Positions 8,020 through 15,536 of a stretch of 64,000 bases of DNA are shown here, piece after piece. Position 1 is the first letter of the stretch. Each line of letters begins with the position of its first letter. This DNA comes from Segatella paludivivens DSM 17968 = JCM 13650 (GTDB lineage: Bacteria; Bacteroidota; Bacteroidia; Bacteroidales; Bacteroidaceae), in contig NZ_KB890682.1 in NCBI RefSeq assembly GCF_000373185.1, forward strand, positions 1 through 64,000. Direction: 5' to 3'. Below the pieces are notes generated by a model. It had not been told where the DNA came from, did no database searches, and saw only the letters and a list, made by a program, of their open reading frames with translations. The position numbers and the translations under genes are program-made.

Positions 8020-9403
8020 TTACAGCCTCCATTTTCTCTATTTGCAATAATTTATTTGTTGGTTTGAATGGTAGAATATCTCCTTTTTCGTCTATTAGGT
8101 TTATTTTTTTCAACCAACTTTCAAACTCAGGTGCATGCCTTTTGTTCAGGAGTTTTCTCACATACAGGGCATCATGATAAGATGTACTCTGATAGTTAAG
8201 CATTATATCGTCTGCTCCGGGGACACCCATAATATAGTTAACGCCACCGGCTACGAGTAATGTGAGTAGATTGTCCATATCATCCTGATCAGCCTCTGCA
8301 TGATTTGTATAACAGATGTCACAGCCTAGAGGCACTCCCATCAGCTTACCACAAAAGTGATCTTCAAGTCCTGCTCTTGTTATCTGTTTACCATCGTATA
8401 GGTATTCGGGACCTATAAAACCAACCACAGTATTTACAAGAAGAGGATGATACCTGCGGGCCACTGCGTAACAGCGAGCTTCGCACGTCTGTTCGTCTAC
8501 TCCGAAATTTGCATCTGATGATAAAGCAGAACCCTGTCCTGTTTCGAAATACATGCAGTTTTCTCCGATAGTTCCACGATGAAGACTCTTTACGGCTTCG
8601 TACCCCTCGTCTAGCATCTTAAGATTAACACCAAATCCGGCCATGGCTTTCTCTGTTCCTGCTATGCTCTGAAACAACAAGTCTACCGGTGCCCCTCTGT
8701 TTATCAATTCGGTGCAAGTTGTGACATGTGTGAGCACACACGACTGAGTAGGTATATCATAATTATGTATTATATCATCCAACATATAGTTCAGGTTCAT
8801 CAACACCGGTATACTATCGCTGGCAGGATTAATACCGATAACAGCATCTCCGCAACCGTACATAAGTCCATCTATTATGCTTGCAGCAATACCCTTCAGG
8901 TCATCTACAGGATGATTAGGCTGTAATCTCACGCTCAATCTGCCTGGCAGACCGATTGTATCTCTGAACTTAGTTACGACACTACATTTCTGTGCCACTA
9001 ATAATAAATCCTGATTACGCATTATTTTACTAACTGCTGCTGCAATCTCTGGCGTTATCCCTGGAGCTACATACGAAAGATCGTCGGTTGTGGTATGGTC
9101 GTTTAGCAACCAATTTCGAAAGTCACCCACCGTGAGACTGCTTATCGGAGCAAAAGCTTTCTGATCATGAGTATCAATAATCAATCTTGTAATCTCATCT
9201 TCTTCATAAGGAATAAGAGGCTCTTCAAGGAATCTTTGAAGTGGTATTTCAGCAAGGACCATTTTTGCAGCCACCCTCTCCTCCATGTTTGAAGCAGATA
9301 TTCCGGCAAGGTCATCACCAGAACGAGCTGGTGTTGCCTTTGCCATGACATCTTTCAGATTATCAAATCTATATGTTATGTTTCCTATCGCTATCTTGTA
9401 CAT
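8012..9403 (-). CDS. eutB: Ethanolamine ammonia-lyase, large subunit
   Basis: 463 residues, full length for EutB. It is the catalytic TIM-barrel subunit that binds ethanolamine and, with EutC, adenosylcobalamin. Recognisable parts are LRLQPNHPVDD, the GYGCGDAVIGINP-like stretch (here YGCGDAVIGINPASDS, about residue 190), CVLTHVTTCTELINRGAPVDLLFQSIAGTEKA, FETGQGSALSSDANFGVDEQTCEARCYA, LVNTVVGFIGPEYLY and VPLGCDICYTNHAEADQDD. The start MYKIAIGNITYRF fits the family N-terminus and implies a 35-base overlap with the permease gene upstream. The enzyme would act freely in the cytosol, since no microcompartment genes are visible. Confidence 0.95.
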   Translation of the reverse strand: MYKIAIGNITYRFDNLKDVMAKATPARSGDDLAGISASNMEERVAAKMVLAEIPLQRFLEEPLIPYEEDEITRLIIDTHDQKAFAPISSLTVGDFRNWLLNDHTTTDDLSYVAPGITPEIAAAVSKIMRNQDLLLVAQKCSVVTKFRDTIGLPGRLSVRLQPNHPVDDLKGIAASIIDGLMYGCGDAVIGINPASDSIPVLMNLNYMLDDIIHNYDIPTQSCVLTHVTTCTELINRGAPVDLLFQSIAGTEKAMAGFGVNLKMLDEGYEAVKSLHRGTIGENCMYFETGQGSALSSDANFGVDEQTCEARCYAVARRYHPLLVNTVVGFIGPEYLYDGKQITRAGLEDHFCGKLMGVPLGCDICYTNHAEADQDDMDNLLTLLVAGGVNYIMGVPGADDIMLNYQSTSYHDALYVRKLLNKRHAPEFESWLKKINLIDEKGDILPFKPTNKLLQIEKMEAVNG

Positions 9404-10841
9404 ATACTGTCTCTCCTATTAGTTCACCTTCAGATTCTACATCTGACTCAATCTCGTCTTCTACCTCTGGCGCATTATCGTCTATTACAACAAAGTCTTC
9501 CTTTATAGCTTTACGGTTGTACACATAGTAACCATAGCATAATGCCATTATTATTATAAATGCAACAAATACATTGAAATTATAGTATATCATCAGTACA
9601 AAACATATCACAGCTCCTATCAATGCTATTATAGGGAAGGCAGGGTAACAGATTGCCTTGTAAGGACGTTCCAGATTGGGCTCTGTCTTACGGAGTCTGA
9701 ATAGAGACATCATTGATATGATATACATTGTGATGGAACCAAAACATGCCAGTGTTATAATATTTGCAGTAAGCGACTGACCATTAAAGAATGGATCAAA
9801 ACCATTGCATAGAACACAGATGATACCGAAAACGGCTGTACTTATGATTGCCCAATGTGGAACAGCGCGTATGTTAACCCAGCTTAATGACTTTGGTAGA
9901 TAACCAGCACGTGACAGTGCAAATATCTGACGACCAGCCTCCATTATTATTCCATGGAATGAAGCCAAGAGTCCAAAGAGTCCAAGGAAGACTAACATAT
10001 GTACCCAACTACTCTTTTGACCTACTACCATCATCATAGCTTTAGGCAGAGGGTCATTTAGGTTGGATAATTGTTTCCAATCACCTGATCCACCAGCAAA
10101 CATCATTACGCCAGCAGCAAGAATTACTAGAGTTATAATACCCGTAATAAATCCTTTCTTAACTGTAACTTGTGGATTTTTTGCTTCTTCTGCACTCATA
10201 GAGGCTCCTTCTATTGCGAGGAAGAACCATATTGCGAACGGTATTGAAGCGCATATACCACCTATCGTCCCCATAGAGAATGTGTCTGAACCGGCCCAGC
10301 CGTGTGAAAGAAAGTTTGTTAATTCAAAACCAGGTGCCACTACGCCCATAAAGACGAGCAACTCGCATATAGCTATTATCGTAACAGCGAGTTCAAATGT
10401 AGCAGCCGCTGAAACTCCGCAAAGATTTAAGGCAACAAAAAGTCCGTAAGCTACAATTGCGATAGCAACAGGGCTTAATCCTGGTACTAGATCACTGAAA
10501 TATGCTCCGATAGCTAATGCTATGGATGGAGGTGCGCAAACATATTCTATAAGTGTAAATGTACCCGCAAAGAATCCCCCAATAGGTCCAAACGCTCTGC
10601 GAGCATAGGCAAACGGACCTCCTGCTTGAGGAATAGCACATGACATCTCTGTAAAACTGAATATAAAAGTTACATACATCACCGCAACAAATAAAGTTGC
10701 TATTAAGAACCCAAGGGTTCCTCCTGATGCCCAACCGTAACTCCATCCGAAATAATCTCCTGAAATAACCAATCCTACAGCTATTCCCCACAAATGAAAA
10801 GCGTTCAACTTACGCTTTAATGTTGACTTTTGCTTACCCAT
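9369..10841 (-). CDS. eat: Ethanolamine permease (APC superfamily)
   Basis: 490-residue inner-membrane protein with about twelve hydrophobic segments. It belongs to the amino acid/polyamine/organocation superfamily; SGDYFGWSYGWASGGTLGFL near the N-terminus and PQAGGPFAYARRAFGPIGGF are typical of ethanolamine permeases. Its place as first gene of an eat-eutB-eutC operon supports ethanolamine uptake as the role. The C-terminal 45 residues are hydrophilic and strongly acidic. The end overlaps eutB by 35 bases, an unusually long overlap. Other APC substrates cannot be excluded from sequence alone. Confidence 0.88.
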   Translation of the reverse strand: MGKQKSTLKRKLNAFHLWGIAVGLVISGDYFGWSYGWASGGTLGFLIATLFVAVMYVTFIFSFTEMSCAIPQAGGPFAYARRAFGPIGGFFAGTFTLIEYVCAPPSIALAIGAYFSDLVPGLSPVAIAIVAYGLFVALNLCGVSAAATFELAVTIIAICELLVFMGVVAPGFELTNFLSHGWAGSDTFSMGTIGGICASIPFAIWFFLAIEGASMSAEEAKNPQVTVKKGFITGIITLVILAAGVMMFAGGSGDWKQLSNLNDPLPKAMMMVVGQKSSWVHMLVFLGLFGLLASFHGIIMEAGRQIFALSRAGYLPKSLSWVNIRAVPHWAIISTAVFGIICVLCNGFDPFFNGQSLTANIITLACFGSITMYIISMMSLFRLRKTEPNLERPYKAICYPAFPIIALIGAVICFVLMIYYNFNVFVAFIIIMALCYGYYVYNRKAIKEDFVVIDDNAPEVEDEIESDVESEGELIGETVYVQDSDRKHNI

Positions 10842-10908
10842 ACCTAATTTGTTTTAATTGTGTTGTGTTATTATGTGTGTGTTGTTTATGATATCCGCAA
10901 ATATCATT

Positions 10909-10972
10909 TTGTAATCTTAATGGTGCAAATATAAAGCATATTGTAATCTTAATAGTACAAAGATACGGCATT
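10909..10972 (-). promoter_or_regulatory. Tandem duplicated promoters upstream of eat-eutBC
   Basis: Two adjacent 32-base units (10909-10940 and 10941-10972) agree at 26 of 32 positions, both starting with TTGTAATCTTAAT on the plus strand. Each carries a minus-strand -7 element: TATATTTG at 10926-10933 and TATCTTTG at 10958-10965. They lie 85-117 bases upstream of eat. I see no other gene between 10842 and 11110. Confidence 0.55.
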
Positions 10973-11110
10973 TTGAAACAATCACAAAATAATTTGTAGC
11001 ATAAAGTAAGTAATTAATATTCGATTGTTCGTTTTTGATACTTTTTACTTGTTATTTATATGCAAATAGTAAGCAAAATGGCGATTATAAGTTTAAATTG
11101 TTATTTAATG

Positions 11111-11563
11111 TGAGTTTGACGAATTTAAAACAAAGTTAATTGTCTATCAACAGTTCTTTCAACATTAATTTAGGCTTCTTAGGGAAAAGGCCGTATGCAC
11201 CCAATGCTTCAAGTGTATTGATAATATAATTATCAAAAGACCGATGTCATAAATGTTCCACTTGTGCAATGTTCTTAAGTTCTTCATTCATAGTCTCAAT
11301 GTTAGCCCTTTTCCTTAAGAGTAACTTATCTGAGCCTTTCATAATAGCTCCTTTCATGTTATTCTTCAATGTGTATTTTACTATCATAGCATCAAAAAAC
11401 TTGCAGAAATCATCTGCAATACAAAATATTTCAGTAACTTTGTCCTCGGTGATCATTGTGATTATTGTTTGTAATGTTTTGATTTTTAACACATTAAATT
11501 TACAGCAATTTTCACTAATCATCAAATTTTACATATTTATAATTCATCGAACTCACGTTATAG
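11111..11563 (-). mobile_element. Right IS982-type remnant (internally deleted transposase with both ends)
   Basis: On the minus strand a transposase start (MITEDKVTEIFCIADDFC, codons beginning near 11455) is joined directly to its C-terminal part (KNNMKGAIMKGSDKLLL and IETMNEELKNIAQVEH), so most of the roughly 290-residue protein is missing. A stop then breaks the tail, which continues out of frame as FPKKP. Terminal repeats are present at both sides: AATTCATCGAACTCACGTTA near 11542-11561 and its inverted counterpart GTGAGTTTGACGAATT near 11111. It is nonfunctional in itself and lies in opposite orientation to the left copy. Confidence 0.75.
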
Positions 11564-11646
11564 TAAATTACGAGGTGTGTATAGTATATGGATTGTGTGA
11601 AAAGTCTTGTCCAGCTGGTGTAATGTATAATGTTAAGGTTGCATGA
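11563..11646 (+). pseudogene. Ferredoxin gene, C-terminal half (separated)
   Basis: The plus strand reads VNYEVCIVYGLCEKSCPAG and then VMYNVKVA before a TGA at 11644-11646. This is the second [4Fe-4S] motif of a two-cluster ferredoxin, normally C-x2-C-x2-C-x3-CP. The second cysteine is replaced (IVYG where I-G-C-G is usual), so it has decayed since the split. It begins immediately after the terminal repeat of the right IS982 remnant and has no start codon of its own. The stop overlaps the ATG of the next pseudogene (ATGA), as in an operon. Confidence 0.72.
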
Positions 11647-11934
11647 AGAAGATAACGCATTGGTATGATTATATGTGGACGTGGACAGATATTCCTTATT
11701 ATTGGCAACAAATTAAGAATGTCTAAGGGAAAGGCAGCACCAAGATGGTTGTCTTCAAAATGGTTCGGAAATGGTTTCCTTGTGTTTTTCATGACATTCT
11801 TTCTCAATATGATTTATGCAACAGTCCTTGTAGCAAAGGATATCAAGTCATTAATATATAGACCGCAGACATGGTGTGTGTTGTCCAATGGGAAATATGA
11901 CACAAATGATTTGCAAATTAAAAAACAAAGAATA
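11643..11934 (+). pseudogene. Membrane Fe-S (polyferredoxin/NapH-like) protein, decayed
   Basis: Pieces of one membrane protein are present in three frames. The start MKKITHWYDYMWTW is followed, after a frame change, by CGRGQIFLIIGNKLRMSKGK and WLSSKWFGNGFLVFFMTFF, then by YRPQTWC, and after a second frame change by VCCPMGNMTQMICKLKNKE and a TAA at 11932-11934. In intact relatives these blocks are separated by several membrane helices, so two large internal deletions and two frameshifts have occurred. The CxxCP-type motif would have carried a [4Fe-4S] cluster. The family match is from memory of Bacteroidales proteins and should be checked. Confidence 0.7.
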
Positions 11935-11937
11935 AAT

Positions 11938-12426
11938 ATGAATCAGGAAAGAACTCTTGCGGATATTGCCGCTGATAATTATAATAACGGATATAACTGC
12001 GGTCAAGCTTTGGTTGTGGCTTTTGCTGAACGTTATGGCTTTTCAAAGGAGCAGGCTTCACAGATTACTGCCGCTTTTGGTGGTGGATTGGGACGCCAGA
12101 GACTCACTTGTGGTGCTGTTATGGGAATGGGGGTCTTGGCTGGGCTTGAAGATGGTAATTCCGTACCTGGAGAAAAGGATAAGGTGAAAACTACATTCAA
12201 TGCTATACAGATGATGACTGAAAAGTTTAAAGAGCAGTATGGATCTGTGACATGTGGTGAAATATTAGGCTTGAAGGGATATGCTAAAGCTGAAGGTCCT
12301 GCTCAGCATCAGGAAATACCAGAAGCATATAAAGGCAGACCGTGTGCATTGAAGGTAAAGTTAGCCGCTCAGATATTTGAAGATTATCTTAAAAGTAAAG
12401 GCATAGCAGAGGATAAACAGAAATAG
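11938..12426 (+). CDS. C_GCAxxG_C_C family protein (putative redox protein)
   Basis: 162 residues starting at the ATG at 11938, four bases after the stop of the decayed Fe-S gene. An in-frame extension upstream exists but is pseudogene sequence. The conserved cysteine pattern is complete: GYNCGQALVVAFAERYG, AAFGGGLGRQRLTCGAVMGM, SVTCGEILG and RPCALKVK. The family (often beside ferredoxins and Fe-S membrane proteins) is thought to bind metal or take part in redox chemistry, but no activity is settled. It is the last gene of an operon whose two preceding genes are broken, so its function here may be lost or altered. Confidence 0.85.
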   Translation: MNQERTLADIAADNYNNGYNCGQALVVAFAERYGFSKEQASQITAAFGGGLGRQRLTCGAVMGMGVLAGLEDGNSVPGEKDKVKTTFNAIQMMTEKFKEQYGSVTCGEILGLKGYAKAEGPAQHQEIPEAYKGRPCALKVKLAAQIFEDYLKSKGIAEDKQK

Positions 12427-12556
12427 TTTAAGCGATAACAATATTTTAGAGGAATAAGAGTAGCTGAAAATTATGCTTTAGGATGTTACGCATATTGTTT
12501 ATATCTTACATCATTTCTTAATAAGATATCTAGTTTATTTTGCAGTATTTCCATAT

Positions 12557-12651
12557 AGTAACGCAAACGTTATATCGTAGTAACGCAAACGTTTGATCAT
12601 AGAAACGTAAACTTTATGTCGTAGAAACGCAAACTTTATATCGTAGTAACG
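12557..12651. repeat. 22-bp tandem repeat, four full copies plus partial
   Basis: Units start at 12557, 12579, 12601 and 12623, each exactly 22 bases. The consensus is AG[TA]AACG[CT]AAAC[GT]TT followed by a variable ATATCGT-like end; a fifth partial copy starts at 12645. Units 3 and 4 share substitutions (AGAAACG, ACTTTAT) that distinguish them from units 1 and 2, so pairs have been duplicated. No repeat-spacer alternation is present, so this is not a CRISPR array. Confidence 0.85.
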
Positions 12652-13117
12652 GATTTCTGAATCTTTAAATGCTTCTTGGCAACAGTAACAATGTAATAAG
12701 AAGCATCGTTTTGTCTTAATTCAGATGCGATTTATAGTGCTTTGTCCATTTACATATATTGCTGATTAGCATAATCTCCCCCCTATAGATTTTTTAAATA
12801 AATAGCGTCAAAGTGTCTATTGGCTGTGTATCAGTTAGTTAGAATTCTTTTTTAGCGAAGATAAGTATCAGGCAAGAGACGTGATTTTATGCTTTATATC
12901 GATGAAATACAAAATAGGGCATGATAAAGAGGTGATTTTTACGGTGCAAAAACATCTATTTTTAGGTAAGAAATTGAGGATTATGAAAAAAAGCTGCTTT
13001 TGTTTTTCTAAAAATTGATAACGCATATTACGACACTTCATTTTTGAGAAAATCATATCTAAGTTGCTGATAGTCAGTTTTTCGTCAGTTCGACGCTAGT
13101 ATTTTGAAAACCCTTTA

Positions 13118-13139
13118 GTGCGCGCGCATGTGCGCGCAC
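13118..13139. repeat. GC-rich palindrome (stem-loop)
   Basis: GTGCGCGC, a six-base loop GCATGT, then GCGCGCAC form a perfect eight-pair stem in otherwise AT-rich DNA, between two convergent genes. It could serve as a transcription barrier or be a repeat-element end. No T-run follows on either strand, so it is not a standard intrinsic terminator. Confidence 0.6.
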
Positions 13140-13233
13140 ATTATTTATATAATATATAGCATTAGTCATAATTTGCATTTCTCTCATAGCACCAGTCATT
13201 ATGTTTAACAGATGCTGTATGATAAAGATTCAA

Positions 13234-14133
13234 CTATTCGTTTTTATATCCTTGTGGAGTTGTACCAGTCAAGCGTTTGAAGAATTTACAGAAAAAACTT
13301 ACATTTGGAAAGTTTAGCGCTTCACTGATTTGTGAAACCTGCATATCTGAATGTTTAAGCATAACCTTAGCTTCAGCGATTACCGATTTATCTATCCATT
13401 CTTTTGCTGTAGTATCGCTGGCATTACTTATTAATGTTCCAAGATAGCGTTGCGACATGCACATCTTGTTTGCGTAAAAACCAAGTGAACGTTCTTTTTT
13501 ACTGAATTTATGTACAAGGTTTATAAATTTAAGAAATACCTCACGTTCATGAGTATGCACTTCGCCATTAACTCCTGTTTTGCTGTTTAAGTTGCTATAC
13601 ATGCATAGTATTGCTTTCGTAACACAAAAGAACGTATCTTTGTCAATACTGTTTGAATGTATTATCAGCCATGCATCTTCTATAAGTCTGTGAAATATGT
13701 TCTCTTCTTCTTCATTCATCGGTATTGTCGTTTTACTCTCACCGCTAATTAAGCATGACGGGACTCTCCCATTAAATAACATTTGCAGTAACTCATCGTT
13801 TACAGATATAGCCTCCATATCGAAATCAGGGGTAAAACTTATAGGTTGTACAATGCTCCCAGCTCCGATAAACAACATCGAACCTTTATTTATAGTGTAG
13901 TCAATAAGGTTGATGATAGCATGGCCGGTTCCGCTTTTTACACAGCATACACGTAGTTCATCAAATCTGTATGGTTGGTTTAATGTTATAAATGTTTTTC
14001 TAAGTTTGTTGAAACTCAGTAATACCGCGAAGTCCTTTGCAACATACGCTGCATTAGCATTATCCAATATACCTAGTTTTATATAATCGCGAATACGCTC
14101 AAAGTCTAGTTTTATAGGTCTGTTACTTTCCAT
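13234..14133 (-). CDS. AraC-family transcriptional regulator
   Basis: 299 residues. The C-terminal 100 residues form the double helix-turn-helix of AraC/XylS proteins: SLGFYANKMCMSQRYLGTL (first HTH), AEAKVMLKHSDMQVSQISEALNF and the closing FPNVSFFCKFFKRLTGTTPQGY. The N-terminal 200 residues are a cupin-like ligand or dimerisation domain with no clear ligand. The gene is divergent from the TolC-HlyD-ABC operon starting at 14291, 157 bases away, and is the likely regulator of it. Its -7 element (TATCTTTG on the minus strand, 14162-14169) lies 29 bases upstream of the ATG. Confidence 0.88.
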   Translation of the reverse strand: MESNRPIKLDFERIRDYIKLGILDNANAAYVAKDFAVLLSFNKLRKTFITLNQPYRFDELRVCCVKSGTGHAIINLIDYTINKGSMLFIGAGSIVQPISFTPDFDMEAISVNDELLQMLFNGRVPSCLISGESKTTIPMNEEEENIFHRLIEDAWLIIHSNSIDKDTFFCVTKAILCMYSNLNSKTGVNGEVHTHEREVFLKFINLVHKFSKKERSLGFYANKMCMSQRYLGTLISNASDTTAKEWIDKSVIAEAKVMLKHSDMQVSQISEALNFPNVSFFCKFFKRLTGTTPQGYKNE

Positions 14134-14266
14134 ATCCTACTATTTATCAATTAATATGCCTCAAAGATAATAAAATATCCCTATTGTTGACCATCTTTTT
14201 TGAATTATAGTACAAAAAGGACATTTTTCAATTCTTATAGATAATGACTTTATTAATGAAACAGCA

Positions 14267-14274
14267 TATCTTTG
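14267..14274 (+). promoter_or_regulatory. -7 promoter element for the efflux operon
   Basis: TATCTTTG followed by CAG, 16 bases before the ATG at 14291. It is the only TAnnTTTG match close to the operon start in the 157-base divergent region shared with the AraC-type regulator. Confidence 0.6.
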
Positions 14275-14290
14275 CAGAAAAATATAATAT

Positions 14291-15523
14291 ATGAGAATAA
14301 GAATGATTCTTTTGGGACTGATTATGGCAACCACAGGATGCTACGCCCAACTAACATTACTTCAATGTAGACAGAAAGCGCATGATAATTATCCGCTTAT
14401 AAAGCAATATGATTTGGTTGAGCGATTGCGTGACTATAATATTGCCAATGCTTCTACTGCAAATCTGCCACAAGTTTCAGTAACTGGTCTGGCAACATAT
14501 CATACAGATATGATAAAGGGAAATATAGCTTCGGCTGTTGATACTAAAAACCACCTATATGGTGGAATGTTGCAAGTATCTCAGAATGTATATGATGGTG
14601 GCGCTGTGTCTTCTCGTAAAAAGATAACCAAAGCCGATGCGAATGTGAGTACAGAACAGTTAAATGTTTCAATGTATGATGTCAATTCAAGAGTAGATCA
14701 GATGTTTTTTGGAACGTTGCTCCTTGACGAGCAAATCAAGCAGAATAAACTTTTGCAGGAAGACTTGGCGCTTAGTCGGAAAAGCATAGACGCTATGATG
14801 AAGAATGGTATAGCCAATCAGAGCGATATTGATGCTATAAAGGTTGAACAATTGAACGCAGAACAACAGATGAAGAGCTTGATAGAACAACGACACTCAT
14901 ATATTATGATGTTGGCTATTTTTATAGGTGAAAAGATTGATGACAACATTACATTATCTCGTCCGTCTGATGATATGCCTGAATCAATGGAAGTAAAACG
15001 ACCAGAAATGAAACTGTTTGACGCACAGACAATATTACTAAATGAGCGTGAGAAAGCGCTTGATGTGAATTTAAAACCAAAATTCGGACTGTTTGTATCA
15101 GGACTGGTGGGGAATACAGGTCTGGATTTGATAAACAAAAGTATGTTGATGGCTGGCGCTAAACTAACTTGGAATATTGGCGGACTTTATACGAGGAAGA
15201 ATGACAAAAGACAGATTGAGGCTAATAGACAACAGATCGAAAGTAATCGTCAGACATTTCTTTTCAATACAAGATTGCAGACAGTCGGAGAGACTTCTGT
15301 TATCAATGATCTGAAGGAAAAAATAAAGACAGATGATGATATTGTTGTACTTCGTACAAACATACGAAGCAAAGCTGAACGCAAAGTGGAAAACGGCACG
15401 TTGACTATCAATGAGATGCTGCGCCAGATAAATGCCGAGAGCGAGGCAAAGCAGGCTAAGGCTTTGCACGAGATTCAACTGCTGAAAGAGATTTACCAAC
15501 TTAAAAATATTGGCAACTATTAA
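14291..15523 (+). CDS. TolC-family outer-membrane efflux protein
   Basis: 410 residues, signal peptide 1-20 ending CYA-Q. Long amphipathic helical stretches and the outer membrane factor pattern (NVYDGGAVSSRKKITKAD, later KFGLFVSGLVGNTG and LTWNIGGLYTRKNDKRQIEA) mark it as the outer-membrane channel of a tripartite exporter. It opens a five-gene operon with 3-22-base gaps: channel, adaptor, double ATPase and two permeases. That set matches the YbhGFSR/YhiI-RbbA-YhhJ type of drug or ion exporter, with the channel included in the operon. Confidence 0.88.
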   Translation: MRIRMILLGLIMATTGCYAQLTLLQCRQKAHDNYPLIKQYDLVERLRDYNIANASTANLPQVSVTGLATYHTDMIKGNIASAVDTKNHLYGGMLQVSQNVYDGGAVSSRKKITKADANVSTEQLNVSMYDVNSRVDQMFFGTLLLDEQIKQNKLLQEDLALSRKSIDAMMKNGIANQSDIDAIKVEQLNAEQQMKSLIEQRHSYIMMLAIFIGEKIDDNITLSRPSDDMPESMEVKRPEMKLFDAQTILLNEREKALDVNLKPKFGLFVSGLVGNTGLDLINKSMLMAGAKLTWNIGGLYTRKNDKRQIEANRQQIESNRQTFLFNTRLQTVGETSVINDLKEKIKTDDDIVVLRTNIRSKAERKVENGTLTINEMLRQINAESEAKQAKALHEIQLLKEIYQLKNIGNY

Positions 15524-15536
15524 TATTTAAATAGAT

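Larger units (their letters stand above)
6863..11563. mobile_element. Ethanolamine cassette bounded by inverted IS982 remnants
   Basis: This 4.7 kb block separates the two halves of one ferredoxin gene. It contains eat, eutB and eutC in one minus-strand operon, with an IS982-type remnant at each end in opposite orientation. Both remnants share high similarity over their last roughly 270 bases, including the terminal repeat with core TCGAACTCAC. The structure is that of a composite-transposon-like insertion that has since decayed: the left copy lacks its 5' part and the right copy has lost most of its transposase. No target duplication can be read because the left outer end is missing. Mobilisation as one unit is inferred, not shown. 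Confidence 0.6.
12427..13233. other. Gene-free stretch with repeats
   Basis: About 800 bases between the C_GCAxxG_C_C gene and the convergent AraC-type regulator. It holds the 22-bp tandem repeat and a GC-rich palindrome. A 62-codon minus-strand frame at 12868-13056 has no ribosome-binding site and a skewed, low-complexity composition, and I do not consider it a gene. Confidence 0.6.

Noticed and set aside
11665..12426. Single 253-residue C_GCAxxG_C_C protein starting at 11665
   Set aside because: The first 91 codons are remains of a membrane Fe-S protein in frame by chance; the family starts at 11938.
12557..12651. Possible short CRISPR array
   Set aside because: Units are contiguous 22-mers without spacers and no cas genes are present.
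12868..13056. 62-codon minus-strand frame in the gene-free stretch
   Set aside because: No ribosome-binding site or promoter, skewed residue content rich in Phe, Lys and Cys, and lies in repeat-bearing DNA; treated as chance.
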